Shown: positions 45,588 through 56,176, numbered from the stretch's first letter. The stretch is DNA of 64,000 bases from Piezodorus guildinii (GCA_023052935.1 CM041297.1:9211327-9275326), one strand, 5' to 3'. The notes: generated from the sequence alone by a model not told the origin. Translations and numbers: made by a program.

Positions 45588-45823
45588 AGGAATTAGTCCG
45601 GCTGGCGGTCATTAAATGAAACAACTGAATAGTTTCAACTATTTTATTGTTTGCCAAATTTTTTTAAAAATAGTATTTGTAATCTTATTTTAAATGTATC
45701 TTTTTTGTATCTTTTTAGCCCTGATGATGACCCACAATGGGGGTCGAAACGTTGATAAACAATAAAATAGTTGAAACTATTCAGTTGTTTCATTTAATGA
45801 CCGCCACCCGGACTAATTCCTTC
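45588..45823. mobile_element. 236-bp inverted-repeat element with hammerhead-like core
   Basis: Inverted arms of 67 bp with one mismatch lie at 45588-45654 and 45757-45823 (outer end gaaggaattagtccgg). The spacer holds CTGATGA (45721-45727), a hairpin with stem GACCC/GGGTC (45729-45733 and 45741-45745), and GAAAC (45746-45750). This is the order of boxes in a hammerhead ribozyme core, but with one extra T before the stem. I cannot place a matching cleavage site. No coding frame and no clear TSD are seen. Confidence 0.75.
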
Positions 45824-45879
45824 TATAATAAATTATATATAAACCATTCTGATCTATTACATATTGCCATCTTACATCA

Positions 45880-46120
45880 TTTTGGTTGATTTGGTCATCA
45901 TCAGCTGTTAAAGGATGACTTTGCGCTTTGCGTACTCAAGTAAAAATTTCCAAAAGCAAACCACTTACGGACAATGCTTTTTCCTAATACACACTGCAAA
46001 GTTTGTAAGCCGTCTGTGCAGTGGATTTTTCTTTTCGGAAATGAAAATCATTAGAAGACGAAAATGAATTTTTTTTTCTCTTCCATGTAGAACAAGCAAA
46101 ATACCACTTATAGATAGGGA
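45880..46120 (-). pseudogene. mariner transposase N-terminal fragment, inverted copy
   Basis: On the minus strand an ATG near 46087 begins 'MEEKK' and the frame then breaks at once by base gains in an A-run. Later pieces correspond to the 'QTLQCV' and 'DDDQI'-like segments of the left arm. It is non-coding today. Confidence 0.6.
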
Positions 46121-46624
46121 ATTTCGATTGAAACTGATGCATTAATGAACGTTAATTAATTATTTTTTTTAGAATATGTAAACATGATTATATAAACGCC
46201 GAGAGGATTAAATTGAAACATTGAAAAACGTTATCAACTTATTTGAAAACCCAATACTTGCATTATCAAAGACATTTTTAAATTGCAGTAAATAAAAATA
46301 AAACATTTAGGGTAAATGACAGATACCCATTGCTATTGTTCCTAAATGTCGACCAAATTAATCTCATAGAAATATTATCAAAACATACAGACAACCCGGA
46401 TTCACAACTCGACGGTGGTAGATAATATTTTCGACTTCAATAACTCACAACTGACGGACAAGAACTCCACTCCTGGGCCACACCTATCCCACTTCGAAAC
46501 AAAGGGAAGACCGATGACGCATACTGTTTAGGCAATACGTTCGTCCATTAGTATAACCTTCTCGTTCCAAAGAGAAGAAATTATTAATCTAGGGCTATCA
46601 ATAACCTGAATAAATAATAAATGG

Positions 46625-46735
46625 TTATAAATTAATAAATAGGGGTCACCTGATGTTAAGTGGCTAGCATAAGAATAATTTATGTCCAGGTTCGAGTCCG
46701 GCAGGCTATTTTTAAGGCAGTAAAAACTTACTTAC
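46625..46735 (+). mobile_element. tRNA-derived SINE-like sequence (SINE-2)
   Basis: It has an A-box-like 'taagtggctagc' and B box 'ggttcgagtcc' (46689-46699) about 40 bp apart, as in tRNA-derived SINEs. The 3' end runs into the target duplication of the hAT-type element. Confidence 0.6.
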
Positions 46736-46739
46736 CTAT

Positions 46740-47079
46740 TAGGGGTGGGCATAATCGAATGACGATTATCAAATCATTCGGTTATTTCAATCATTCGAAT
46801 TAATCAATTACGGTCTCGAGAAAAGAATGATGATTCAAACCCAATAGATATTGAATGATAAATAAAAAATATTAGGGGCGGGCATAATCGAATGATTTTT
46901 TTTTTCTTTTTTTTTTTTGCTCATCTTATAAATTATATGCATATTTACACCTAAGCTCAATAATCATAGAGGAGGGAATTGTACCATATTGTCTTTCGGA
47001 ATACATGAATAATTCGATTAAGGAATCATTCGATTATTGAAATCATCGAAGTCCGATCGTTCGATTATGCCCACCCCTA
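46740..47079. mobile_element. hAT-type MITE (340 bp)
   Basis: The TIRs read taggggtgggcataatcgaa at 46740-46759 and its complement at 47060-47079. They are flanked by an exact 8-bp duplication, ttacctat, at 46732-46739 and 47080-47087, diagnostic of hAT elements. A second left-end-like sequence, 'taggggcgggcataatcgaa', starts at 46874 inside the element. No transposase is encoded. Confidence 0.9.
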
Positions 47080-47094
47080 TTACCTATATCATAT

Positions 47095-47225
47095 GTATAG
47101 TAAGAAATTGCTAACGTAAAATGTTTTGGGTTCCCTAAGTCCAAATGACCGAGTCTATTAAAAAAGTATGTATCTGGAAATTCTAGGACGAAAACAGTAA
47201 GTTGCACAAAACCCGAAAGAACTAC
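47095..47225 (-). repeat. Rep-A terminal fragment, minus orientation
   Basis: It includes 'tatagtaagaaattgctaac' and 'ggttccctaagtccaaatga', the hairpin side of the family. It is heavily diverged and about 130 bp long. Confidence 0.6.
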
Positions 47226-47400
47226 ATTATAGGTTATAAGTTTTCTTTTTATTCGAAAATTAAATCTTCCATTATCTGAGCTTCACTCTTCACTTTTAAA
47301 AAATAAACAATTAAAGTTGCCTAATATTGATTTATAGTTTTCATTTCTCCAATTTTCGTTACGATAAACTGAAACTCCCAAAGCGATAAACTCGAAATCT

Positions 47401-47805
47401 TTTTTTTTTTTTTATTTGACAACACGAAATATACAAATGCCTTTAGGCATATATTGTAACATTGATGACCATTACGAAAAACCTCCTACAGGATTCTTCT
47501 GAATTCGTGAGCGAAGAAACCTCCCAGTGAAGGCACTCCCTGGCGTGGAAGATCTGCTAAAGAAGTAGGTCTCTGCTCCAGAGGCGTTTCAGTCTCCTTG
47601 GTGGGTTTTGTGGTAGTGTATCAGTCAGTAATGTTTGTACCAGTAGGTTTGGATGTCCAGCGAGTGAGTCGTGAAAATGTTTGTAATATTTTTTAATGAT
47701 ATCCGTTACGATTGGTATGTTGAGGTCTTTGTGTAATGGTTTATTGGTTACGTAAAAGGGACAGTGAGTGATGAAGCGGAGGAATCCGGATCTTTTACCT
47801 GTATT
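47401..47805 (-). mobile_element. Jockey-like (Jockey-C) 3' end fragment, minus strand
   Basis: The minus-strand translation includes 'FYVTNKPLHKDLNIPIVTDI' and ends 'PPRRLKRLWSRDLLL'. The T-run at about 47400-47413 is the poly(A) tail of the element. About 80 codons of ORF2 remain. Confidence 0.85.
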
Positions 47806-48369
47806 ATTTAAACAATTTATGGATTAGTTTTTATTTTATAATCGAAATACAGTCGTGGAAAATGAAATGGCATCACCAATACTTTAATTTTTTATGGTAA
47901 TCAATTTGATCCTACCGAATATTTCAGTTTTTGTTTTTGTATTATTTATATCATACGCTTAATGCAATAAAGAAATAATAATAACTACTTCAAGTTGTTG
48001 GTTAGTTTTTTTAACTACTACCAAAATAAAATTTTCATTTTCAGCATTTTGCTATCTGAAACAATCAACATTATGAGATTACATAAAATGGAACAATTTT
48101 CATGGAAAACAGCGGTTACACAAATCAACAGTGGTTTTAGTTTTGAAAATTAATATTGTGATTTGTTTTACGAGAGAGATTGAACTTTATATTATTTTCA
48201 TTGAGTTTCAAGTGCTTTTCCCTTAATTTTCCATATTTTTGTGTAATAAGTTTTTTTTAGAACATGGGATTGTATTTAATTTTTGAATCATTATCACGAC
48301 TCTATTTCTACTGCTACATCATTTTGAATAGTCAGGAATCAGCCATTTTTTGAAAAGTTTTTTAATTTT
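47806..48369. other. No gene recognised
   Basis: Unassigned AT-rich sequence between two Jockey-like fragments. Confidence 0.45.
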
Positions 48370-49445
48370 GCCAACTGTAGAATTTTCTAACCTCTATCCC
48401 GTTGAGGCCGGTGTTCCTCAAGGCAGTGTCTTGGGACCCGTCCTCTACATCCTTTACACTGCTGATATTCCTACACATCCTGATACCTTTCTGGAAACTT
48501 TTGCAGACGACACCGCCATCCTATCATCCAGTTCCAATCCTGAAACAGCATCCTTAAACCTGCAAAGACACCTTTCTCTTATCGAAGACTGGTGTAATGC
48601 TTGGCGCATAAAGGTGAACGAAGCCAAATGCAAACACGTAACCTTCACTCTTCGACGAAACTCCTGTCCGCCAGTTTACTTCAATTCCATTCCAATTCCT
48701 TCTTCTGATACAGTCCGCTATCTTGGCTTACTACTTGACAAAAGACTGACGTGGAACCCACATACAAGACTTAAAAGACAAGAACTCAACCGACGATTCG
48801 GACAATTATACCGACTACTCAACAGAAAATCTGAACTTACAGTTGACAACAAATTATTAATCTACAAGACAATACTGAAGCATATCTGGACTCTACGGAC
48901 TTAAACTGTGGGGGACAGCTAAACGTACTAACATCAAACGCATTCAATCCTTTCAATCCAAAGTCCTCCGTACAATAGTAAATGCTCCTTATTATGTTTC
49001 CAACTATACCTTGCACAACGACCTTAATGTTCCTTTTATTTCAGACCTAATTCCATCCAAATTTTCCAAATTCCACCAGAATCTCATTCATCATCCTAAT
49101 CCTCTAGCTCAATCCCTATCCAGCTCCACTCATCCATACAACCCACCTAGAAGGTTGAAACGGCAGTGGCCCCGCGACCTTTTGTAAATATATTGGAGTT
49201 CTAGCACTGGCTAGATTCTCCACTCAATGTGATGTATGTATGAGTGTGTGTATGTGTATATAGGTATAAGAGAATTCTTGACTTATTGTATTGATTCATT
49301 ATTGTGTATATATTTTATTGTAATTTTATGCTGTGTAAATATTGTATGAATGTAGTATGTATGATATCTTTCAGCACTACTATTGATGTCCAAATTGGGA
49401 CAGATTGTAATTTTATCAATAAAAATTTGTTGTTGTTGTTGTTGG
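48370..49445 (+). mobile_element. Jockey-like (Jockey-B) element, 5'-truncated
   Basis: It starts inside the RT at 'SNLYPVEAGVPQGSVLGP', continues through the ORF2 end at 49186, and has a 3' UTR ending in (TTG)n at about 49425-49445. The 108-bp insertion at 2400-2507 is the 3' tail of the same family. No TSD was identified. Confidence 0.87.
48372..49186 (+). pseudogene. Jockey-B ORF2, RT palm to C-terminus
   Basis: It contains 'GVPQGSVLGPVLYILYTADI', the catalytic box as FADD (in 'LETFADDTAILS'), 'RYLGLLLDKRLTWNPHTRLK' and the C-terminal 'PPRRLKRQWPRDLL'. A one-base shift near 48890 follows 'KHIWTL', after which the frame continues as 'YGLKLWGTAKRTNIKRIQ'. The endonuclease and first RT motifs are missing. 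Confidence 0.87.
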
Positions 49446-49790
49446 AATTTTGCCAACGTTTCGGCCCAAGCTTGTGAGCCATCATTAGGGCATTACTGAG
49501 CCATGTCTAAGCATAAACCGAGCATTGAGGGTCCTGGGTTCGAATCCCGGCTATAGCAGAATATTATTTATTCTGTTAATTCAGTCGAGGGGCGATCCTA
49601 GGGTATGGAGGCCCTCCTGGGGCAGACCCAGATTCTATAAAGTTGGTACCCAAAATAATTGGGGAAAAGCCTGGCGGCTGAGCACGATTAAGGCCTAATC
49701 ACCTCATTGCACTGCCGTTGGCCTTAAAATAGTACGAATCTCTATATTTACTGAGCCCAAGACTGAATGAAAGAATATAACTTGTATTAT
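49446..49790 (+). mobile_element. tRNA-related SINE-like sequence
   Basis: A strong B box, ggttcgaatcc (49537-49547), lies in a tRNA T-arm-like context (cctgggttcgaatcccgg). It is followed by a non-tRNA body of about 230 bp. The upstream end holds the complement of a hammerhead-like core (see findings). The acceptor stem of a real tRNA is absent. Confidence 0.55.
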
Positions 49791-50144
49791 ACTGTATGGT
49801 GACAGTTGTAACATTGAACTATCATAACCTCCTTCTTTAACGATAACGTGTTTATTAGTTTATAATACAACTTTACATTAACTTGTATGATTAATTTTAT
49901 TGCATTATAACTTTTCTAAAAATTTTCGTTATCCAACGATACACCAGTCTGGCCCGAGATAGCATCAAGGCAACACCTATCGCTCTTCTGCTCGTTACCT
50001 ATATTATCTACAGAACTTTATTATTTATTTTTTAATAATATTTTTTCTTAATTCGTTCGTTCGTTATTGTAAATGTTTATCCGTTAAGCCGAGTAATAAT
50101 AGGAAATAATCATTCACGAGAATCATCACGTCAAGGAAATCGTA
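49791..50144. other. No gene recognised
   Basis: Unassigned sequence with tandem ttcg units at about 50050-50065. It is the left flank of an LTR element. Confidence 0.45.
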
Positions 50145-50508
50145 AGTTAATGAATCACACACAGTGAAGATATTAATAATAATGCTTTTATTATCAGAAT
50201 ACAATATATATTCAGAATACAATAAACTGTGCTGAGGAGTTAAGGTGACTACAAGTGTACATTCCGAGGTCTCCTTCTATGAGTGTGACACAAGTAAATG
50301 TTACAACTAGAGTGATGAGTTTTGAGGATCAAAAGGTATATATAGCAAGTGTCTCCAGGTGTTGGGTCCTAAGTACAGGTATGTGTCCTTTGTCGGTACT
50401 GGGTCCGTCCTTTCTAGGTAGCTGGTTTATGACAGCCTTCGATTATGGAAAAGGAAGTTATTAATAATTACTCTATATTATTTATTAGTTAAGTCTCATT
50501 CTATAACT
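50145..50508 (-). repeat. 3' LTR of the non-autonomous LTR element
   Basis: 364 bp, termini agtta/taact, no visible difference from 52829-53192. It is the 3' copy because the polypurine tract adjoins it. Confidence 0.95.
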
Positions 50509-50520
50509 ACTCTCCCCCTT
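50509..50520 (-). other. Polypurine tract
   Basis: The minus strand reads aagggggagagt directly before the 3' LTR. Such a tract primes plus-strand DNA synthesis. Confidence 0.85.
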
Positions 50521-51218
50521 AAGCACGAAGCCCCTTGAGTGCAATGTTTAAGTTTGTCAGTTTATATTGTTATGATATAGTAGTCCTTCAGATGGAGGTT
50601 CTGGATAGGAAAGTGTATTGTAGGAAAGGATACTACAGGAATGGGAACAGTTACATTTTTCCTAAGTTTACAATAATTCTTAAGAATATAAATGTATACA
50701 ATCAAAACTTAAAAAAACAAAACAACTTAATTACAATAATTGATGTTATATACAATAATTAATTAGTTTTACCAATCGTCATTACATTATCCCAGTAGAA
50801 ATTTATACATTGTTAATAGTCTTGAAACTTATAGGTACAATTATATAAAAATAAAATTTCTCATTATTATCTACAAATAATTAAAAACATAACCATAACA
50901 CTAAATTAAACAAAACCATGAGCTACATTGTTTTTTCATTACAATCTATAAAACGTTTTCTCAATTTTTATATAAATATTTTTTTTTTTTTTTTTTTCTA
51001 TTTATCTTATAAAGTTATTATTTCCTATATATAGTTCTAAAAATAACATTTCAAATTAGTGTAAACAATTGACAATGAATATTAACATTAAGTGCAACCA
51101 TCAATATAATAAACAATACACTATTATAAATATTTTTATTTAATTTATTAACAGTACCTGATTATTGTTACTATTATTTATCCTTTTTTTTTTTTTTTTT
51201 TTTATTTATTTATTTATT
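50521..51218 (-). other. Non-coding 3' part of the LTR element
   Basis: AT-rich, with T-runs near 50979-50998 and 51184-51203. No remnant of RT or integrase is recognised on either strand. Confidence 0.6.
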
Positions 51219-52352
51219 TTACTTTATTATTATTATTATTTTTTTTTTCACACCTCGACCCGCCAGATAGGTAGTAGAATTTTCATCAGGTTTAAGCATC
51301 CAGAGGCAAATTTCATCCTTGCCCTTGGGCCATCTAGAAATATTTTGAATTTCATCTTTTACTCTACTTTTTAAAATTTTGTCAATATCACCAAAGGTAA
51401 CTTTCTTTTCTGTTAGTTTAGTTTTTTCCCTAAACAAAGAATATTTTAACAACTGCTCCGGATTAACTTTAAAATAGTTCTTTTTTTGATTTACTATAAT
51501 AAATGATACATCTTTTATTTTATTATTATTCAATGGCCTAATTTCTTTAACATTAATCTCACTAATACTCCCGGGTTCCTCAGGTTTTGTAAATTTCTTT
51601 ATTTTTAGTTTTTGTGTTTGAAGTTTACTAACATTAGATGAATTTTGTTTGAAATTCGGGCTTTCAAGTGATTTATCATTTAAAATAGATTCTGTTTTAT
51701 AATTAAGTTTATCTTCAGATTGGGAAATATTTATTAAGTCTGTATTTGGAACTAAATGAGTTTCAATTGTGGTTATTGAACTATTTTCTTGATAAGATTT
51801 CATGGACTCCGTATTTTTCATTATAAACTGTTTTAAACTACTGGATTCGTCCACAAATAATTTTTTATTTACATCAGCCGGTTTTAATAAGTTTAAATCT
51901 GGTTTTAGCGGTAATGTTTCAGAGGCTATTTTCTTTTCTTGAATATTAATTTTAGGTAATTGTTCAAATTTATTATTTGGAATTCCGGATTTTATTTTTG
52001 GCTGTTCGTCAGCGTCTTTGGACAACAAATGATCTGGTGGAAAAGGTTTATTAAAATTTGTCTCGGTTGGGTTATGATCTTTAAATTTACGTATTAGAAT
52101 ATTTAACAAATCGTCAATATTGTTTAAATCATAAAACTTAATTTCATCCGCGACTGTTTTAGGAAGGTGACATTTGGCCATCTTACATATCCTGAATTCA
52201 TTAACGATTCTAAATGGATTATTTTCTGCACAAAAAGTGTCTTTAATTTCTTTTACGTTATTTATGAAATTAAACAAAGTATGCGGTTTACCATCAAAGT
52301 ACGGCATAGGCATATGCTTAAAGTCTGAGTTTCGAAAAAGTAACGATTCCAT
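51219..52352 (-). CDS. Gag-like protein of the non-autonomous LTR element
   Basis: The 377-aa ORF starts at ATG 52352, about 460 bp inside the element. Residues 10-95 ('PMPYFDGKPHTLFNFINNVK' through 'LLNILIRKFKDHNP') resemble the start of a Gypsy capsid domain. The middle is Lys/Asn/Ser-rich and probably disordered. The C-terminal part has 'ISRWPKGKDEICLWMLKPD', which I do not recognise. It ends in a low-complexity Lys/Ile tail encoded by a microsatellite. There is no CCHC knuckle and no protease. It may package its own RNA into particles made with partners from a related element; that is inference. Confidence 0.7.
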   Translation of the reverse strand: MESLLFRNSDFKHMPMPYFDGKPHTLFNFINNVKEIKDTFCAENNPFRIVNEFRICKMAKCHLPKTVADEIKFYDLNNIDDLLNILIRKFKDHNPTETNFNKPFPPDHLLSKDADEQPKIKSGIPNNKFEQLPKINIQEKKIASETLPLKPDLNLLKPADVNKKLFVDESSSLKQFIMKNTESMKSYQENSSITTIETHLVPNTDLINISQSEDKLNYKTESILNDKSLESPNFKQNSSNVSKLQTQKLKIKKFTKPEEPGSISEINVKEIRPLNNNKIKDVSFIIVNQKKNYFKVNPEQLLKYSLFREKTKLTEKKVTFGDIDKILKSRVKDEIQNISRWPKGKDEICLWMLKPDENSTTYLAGRGVKKKIIIIIK

Positions 52353-52812
52353 ATTTCTTATTTTATTATTATTTTTTTTTTTTTTTTTTTTAGATATTAA
52401 AATCTTACTTATGTCTACTATAATTTAAGTTTTACTTAAACTATGCTCAGTAACAATCATTATCTGATTATAAAAAAAAATTGATGTGATTTTTATACAG
52501 CTTATATTAGTATTAATAAAATGTCATACATTTTAAATGTTATCACAATTAAACAGCACATAAACAAACATATAAAATAAATAATTTTAAAATCTTACTG
52601 CGTTAGTTCTTAACATTCCTCCTGGATACCTGTTGAGCAGTGAAGTCCAGTGAGGTTCAGCAGGACATCTCGGGTGAGTATTGTCTTGACTGAAGGAGGG
52701 TGCGAGATGATCTTCTTACTTGGTGTCTATCTTCTTGTAGATCCTCTTCAGAAGTATCTTCGTCCTCTCGGAAACTGCGAAGGCATTCAAAATCTAATTT
52801 GATGCTTGCAGT

Positions 52813-52829
52813 GCCTGTCTCGGGCGCCA
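52813..52829 (-). other. Primer-binding site, tRNA-Lys-like
   Basis: Directly inside the 5' LTR the minus strand reads tggcgcccgagacaggc, with the first T shared with the LTR end. It is close to the complement of the 3' end of tRNA-Lys. Confidence 0.75.
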
Positions 52830-53192
52830 GTTAATGAATCACACACAGTGAAGATATTAATAATAATGCTTTTATTATCAGAATACAATATATATTCAGA
52901 ATACAATAAACTGTGCTGAGGAGTTAAGGTGACTACAAGTGTACATTCCGAGGTCTCCTTCTATGAGTGTGACACAAGTAAATGTTACAACTAGAGTGAT
53001 GAGTTTTGAGGATCAAAAGGTATATATAGCAAGTGTCTCCAGGTGTTGGGTCCTAAGTACAGGTATGTGTCCTTTGTCGGTACTGGGTCCGTCCTTTCTA
53101 GGTAGCTGGTTTATGACAGCCTTCGATTATGGAAAAGGAAGTTATTAATAATTACTCTATATTATTTATTAGTTAAGTCTCATTCTATAACT
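52829..53192 (-). repeat. 5' LTR of the non-autonomous LTR element
   Basis: 364 bp, same termini and sequence as 50145-50508. It is the promoter-bearing copy for minus-strand transcription. Confidence 0.95.
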
Positions 53193-53403
53193 GTAGAAAT
53201 TACAAGCAGCTTACGGCAGTCGGCAGTTAATCCCTAAACGTCTGAGGATTTAACAGCCAAGCACTAGTTCCCGTTTACAAACAGTCCAATTGTGAGTAAA
53301 CAAATTTAAATAGACATTACTTTTATATACTCATTTTTTTTTTTTTTTTTTTTTCCTCGCTTTGAATCAAATATTTATTAAAATGGTTCAATGTACTATC
53401 TGT

Positions 53404-53580
53404 GAAAATGCGATCACTAGGGAAGACAAGGGAAATATCGGCTGTGGTAAATGTCGTGTTATTTTCCACGGCAGGTGTTGCAACCTTAATGAAAAAGAAA
53501 TCGAAATTTTAAAATCGCAAAAAAAACCCTGGCTATGTAAGAAATGCGAGCAAGGAAAAAAGACGGACTCACCACCTCTC
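53404..53580 (+). pseudogene. CR1-3 ORF1 start with PHD finger
   Basis: The ATG at 53404 opens a frame with a C4HC3 zinc finger: C-x2-C (CTIC), C-x2-C (CGKC), H-x2-C (HGRC) and C-x2-C (CKKC) preceded by tryptophan. PHD fingers occur at the start of ORF1 in CR1-type LINEs. About 60 residues are kept before the deletion junction. The frame then runs briefly out of frame with ORF2 to 53628. Confidence 0.8.
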
Positions 53581-55846
53581 CAGATCCGACACCTGGCTAG
53601 ACCTGCATGTCATCGATTCAGGACATAAACTTCTATCTGCATCCCAACTTCCGGTTCCGTTCTTATCATCCCATGACCTCATCCAGATAACATATGATTT
53701 CCAAACTCCAGTGTTCCTACCCAAAACTATATCTTTCCGTAACCTAGATAGTCTAACCCGAGAAAATATTTTACCCGACCTTGAATCCTTAAACTGGTAT
53801 GAAATATATTCCTGCTCTTCCATCGATTCGATGGTAGACATCCTCACCTCCAATTTACTTAGTATCCTTGACTCCCATGCTCCTCTCAAAACCACTACCT
53901 TTCGTCGTCGACCTGCTCCTTGGATGTGTCAAGATATAAAAGATCTACAAAAAAGGCGTGAGGCAGCCCGTAGACGCTTTAGACGTACCAGACAGACAGA
54001 TGACTACCAAACGTTTAGGGCACTCCGCAATCTGACACAGACAGCAATTAGGCAAGCGAAATCTAAATACTTTCACGATGCCCTCTCCTCAGCACCTGAT
54101 TCCAAATCAAAATGGCAAATACTTCGAAAACTATCCCTCTGCAAATCCTCTTCCTCTGAAGTATTTCAGGTCTCACCCGATGAACTAAATTCATATTTCT
54201 CATCTGCTTCCACAAACGATTCTCCTCAACTTCCCTCCGACTCTCCGCTAGCTCCTTCATTTAATCCCGATAATTTTTATTTTTCCGATATCTCACCGAC
54301 TGACCTCATTTCCTCGGTTATGAAATCCCACACCAATTCTATAGGATTTGATGGTGTACCTGTCAAATTAATAAAATTATGCCTTCCCGAAATCTTACCT
54401 ATCCTACTCTACATATATAACTTTTCCCTCCAAAACTCCGTATTTCCTACCTCCTGGAAAAAAGCAATTGTACACCCTATTAATAAAACCTTTAACCCCA
54501 CTTCCCCTAAAGATTATCGCCCTATTTCTATCCTCTCAAACCTTTCTAAACCACTCGAAAGAATAGTTCAATCTCAACTATCAAAGTTCCTCGAAAATTC
54601 CAAACTGCTTGATCCTCTCCAATCTGGTTTTCGTCCCGGCTTTTCCACTCAGTCCGCTCTCCTAAAAATTACCAGCGACATTCATACTGCTATGGACGAA
54701 AAAAAGTTGACTGTGCTCATACTTCTGGACTTTACAAAAGCTTTTGACTCTCTTGACCATTCTATCCTTTTTTCCAAACTAAAATCTTTATCATTTTCCA
54801 ATAGCACAATCCGTTGGTTCCAGTCTTTCCTTTCCAACAGAACTCAAGCTGTTACCATTCCTAATTACCCTCTATCTTCCTTCTTAGCCCTTTCGGCAGG
54901 TGTGGCCCAGGGCTCAAGTATCTCCCCTCTCCTGTTCAATTCCTATATCAATGATCTTCCCAATTCAATCCTACACTGCTCCCATCATTTATATGCTGAC
55001 GACTTTCAGATCTACCTATCTTTCCTTTCTTCTGAGTTATTAGTAGCATTCACCAAAATTCAGGAAGACCTTGAAAGAATCAGTGCCTGAGCAACCCAGA
55101 ATAAACTAAAGTTAAATGCTATGAAAACTCAGGCCATCCTAATAGGTTCCAATTCCCTCCTCAGAGCCAATACTACATTTCCTAGTTTAATCCTAAACGA
55201 TCACCCAATTACCTTCAGTTCCACTGTCAAAAACCTAGGTATTACCATAGACCAAACCCTTTCCTGGAAACCCCACATTGCTCAAATTTCCAGACGAAAT
55301 ATAAATACTCTTAAGTACTTCCATCGCTCCCGTCACCTCCTCCCACTTCCCACCCGTAAGATGTTGGTTTCCTCGCTTATTTTCCCCCACTTAGATTATT
55401 GCTGCGTGGTATATGGGGGCCTCTTGACTGTACTTGATGACAGACTCAAGCGGATTATGAATATGTTTATAAGATTTATTTTCGGTACCTTCAAGAGATC
55501 ACCAGTAACCCACTTATACAGCGAATTGAACTGGCTCCTACCTTCCATACGTAGACAATATTTTCTAGGGACATACCTCTACCAAGTCATTAAATCTCAA
55601 CATCCTCCATATATTCACAATATCCTTCAATTCAAATCCTCAATTCACTCACTTGAAACCAGATCACGCCATTCTGACCTTTACATTCCTACCCATAGGA
55701 CCAAATCTTTTGATAATTCCTTTTATATCCGCTCTGCATCTCTCTGGAATTCCCTACCTAATCATATTCGCCATGCTTCTTCCCTTCTCTCATTCAAATC
55801 CCATCTTTTCCTACACCTTTTAAGATCCCAAAGAGACGCTCACTAA
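53581..55846 (+). pseudogene. CR1-3 ORF2: endonuclease end, reverse transcriptase and C-terminus
   Basis: One frame runs from the junction to 55846. A single stop, TGA at 55088-55090, lies where the sister copy at 17230 reads tryptophan. RT motifs are 'SPKDYRPISILSNLSK', 'GFRPGFSTQSAL', 'LLDFTKAFDSLDH', 'GVAQGSSISPLLFN' and YADD in 'HLYADDFQIYLSF'. After the stop come 'KTQAILIGSNSLL' and 'NLGITIDQTLSWKPHIAQ'. It is the best-preserved CR1 ORF2 of the window, but it lacks the endonuclease N-terminus. Confidence 0.9.
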
Positions 55847-56176
55847 ATGTAAAATTGATAATTCACTATCTTACTTTCAACTTAAGATCATTTTATTTTA
55901 ATTTTATCAGAATCCTAGAGTTATGGATTAATTCATTTATTTTATTTATTTTGAAATTGTTTAGCTCTATTATTTTATAGCAGATTTTTTTTTTTTTTTT
56001 CTTTGGTTTATATTCCATATATTTTTTATATATCTATATAAATAGGTCTTATTTTTATTTTTTACACATTTGTAAATAAAATTTTATTTTATTGGTCTCT
56101 CGGCCAGACACATTGAAATGTATATTTACTGTACAACATTGTTATTCTTAAGGGACATAGTCCCAGAATAAAGTTA

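Larger units (their letters stand above)
44914..46230. mobile_element. Palindromic mariner derivative
   Basis: The left arm (about 44914-45290, plus strand) and right arm (about 45880-46230, minus strand) are diverged inverted repeats. Both contain mariner 5' UTR-like sequence, then the transposase start 'atggaagagaaaaaaa', then a 'gatgatgaccaaat' block. Outer ends share 'tttcaatttaatc'. The left arm extends further into the transposase (to about 45500). A separate 236-bp inverted-repeat element sits between the arms. No mariner TIR was identified with certainty. Confidence 0.65.
50145..53192 (-). mobile_element. Non-autonomous Gypsy-type LTR retrotransposon with gag-like ORF only
   Basis: Two 364-bp LTRs that look identical (50145-50508 and 52829-53192) start agtta and end taact. 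A primer-binding site at 52813-52829 and a polypurine tract at 50509-50520 show that it is read on the minus strand. The internal 2.3 kb encodes one 377-aa ORF and no protease, RT, RNase H or integrase. Flanking direct repeats are at most 3 bp (gta). Identical LTRs imply a very recent insertion mobilised by another element. Confidence 0.9.

Noticed and set aside
49531..49560. tRNA gene suggested by a perfect B box
   Set aside because: There is no matching acceptor or anticodon stem; the sequence continues as a SINE-like body.
53404..53628. PHD-finger protein as a host gene
   Set aside because: It is fused to CR1/L2-like ORF2 sequence and sits at the expected ORF1 position of that LINE type.
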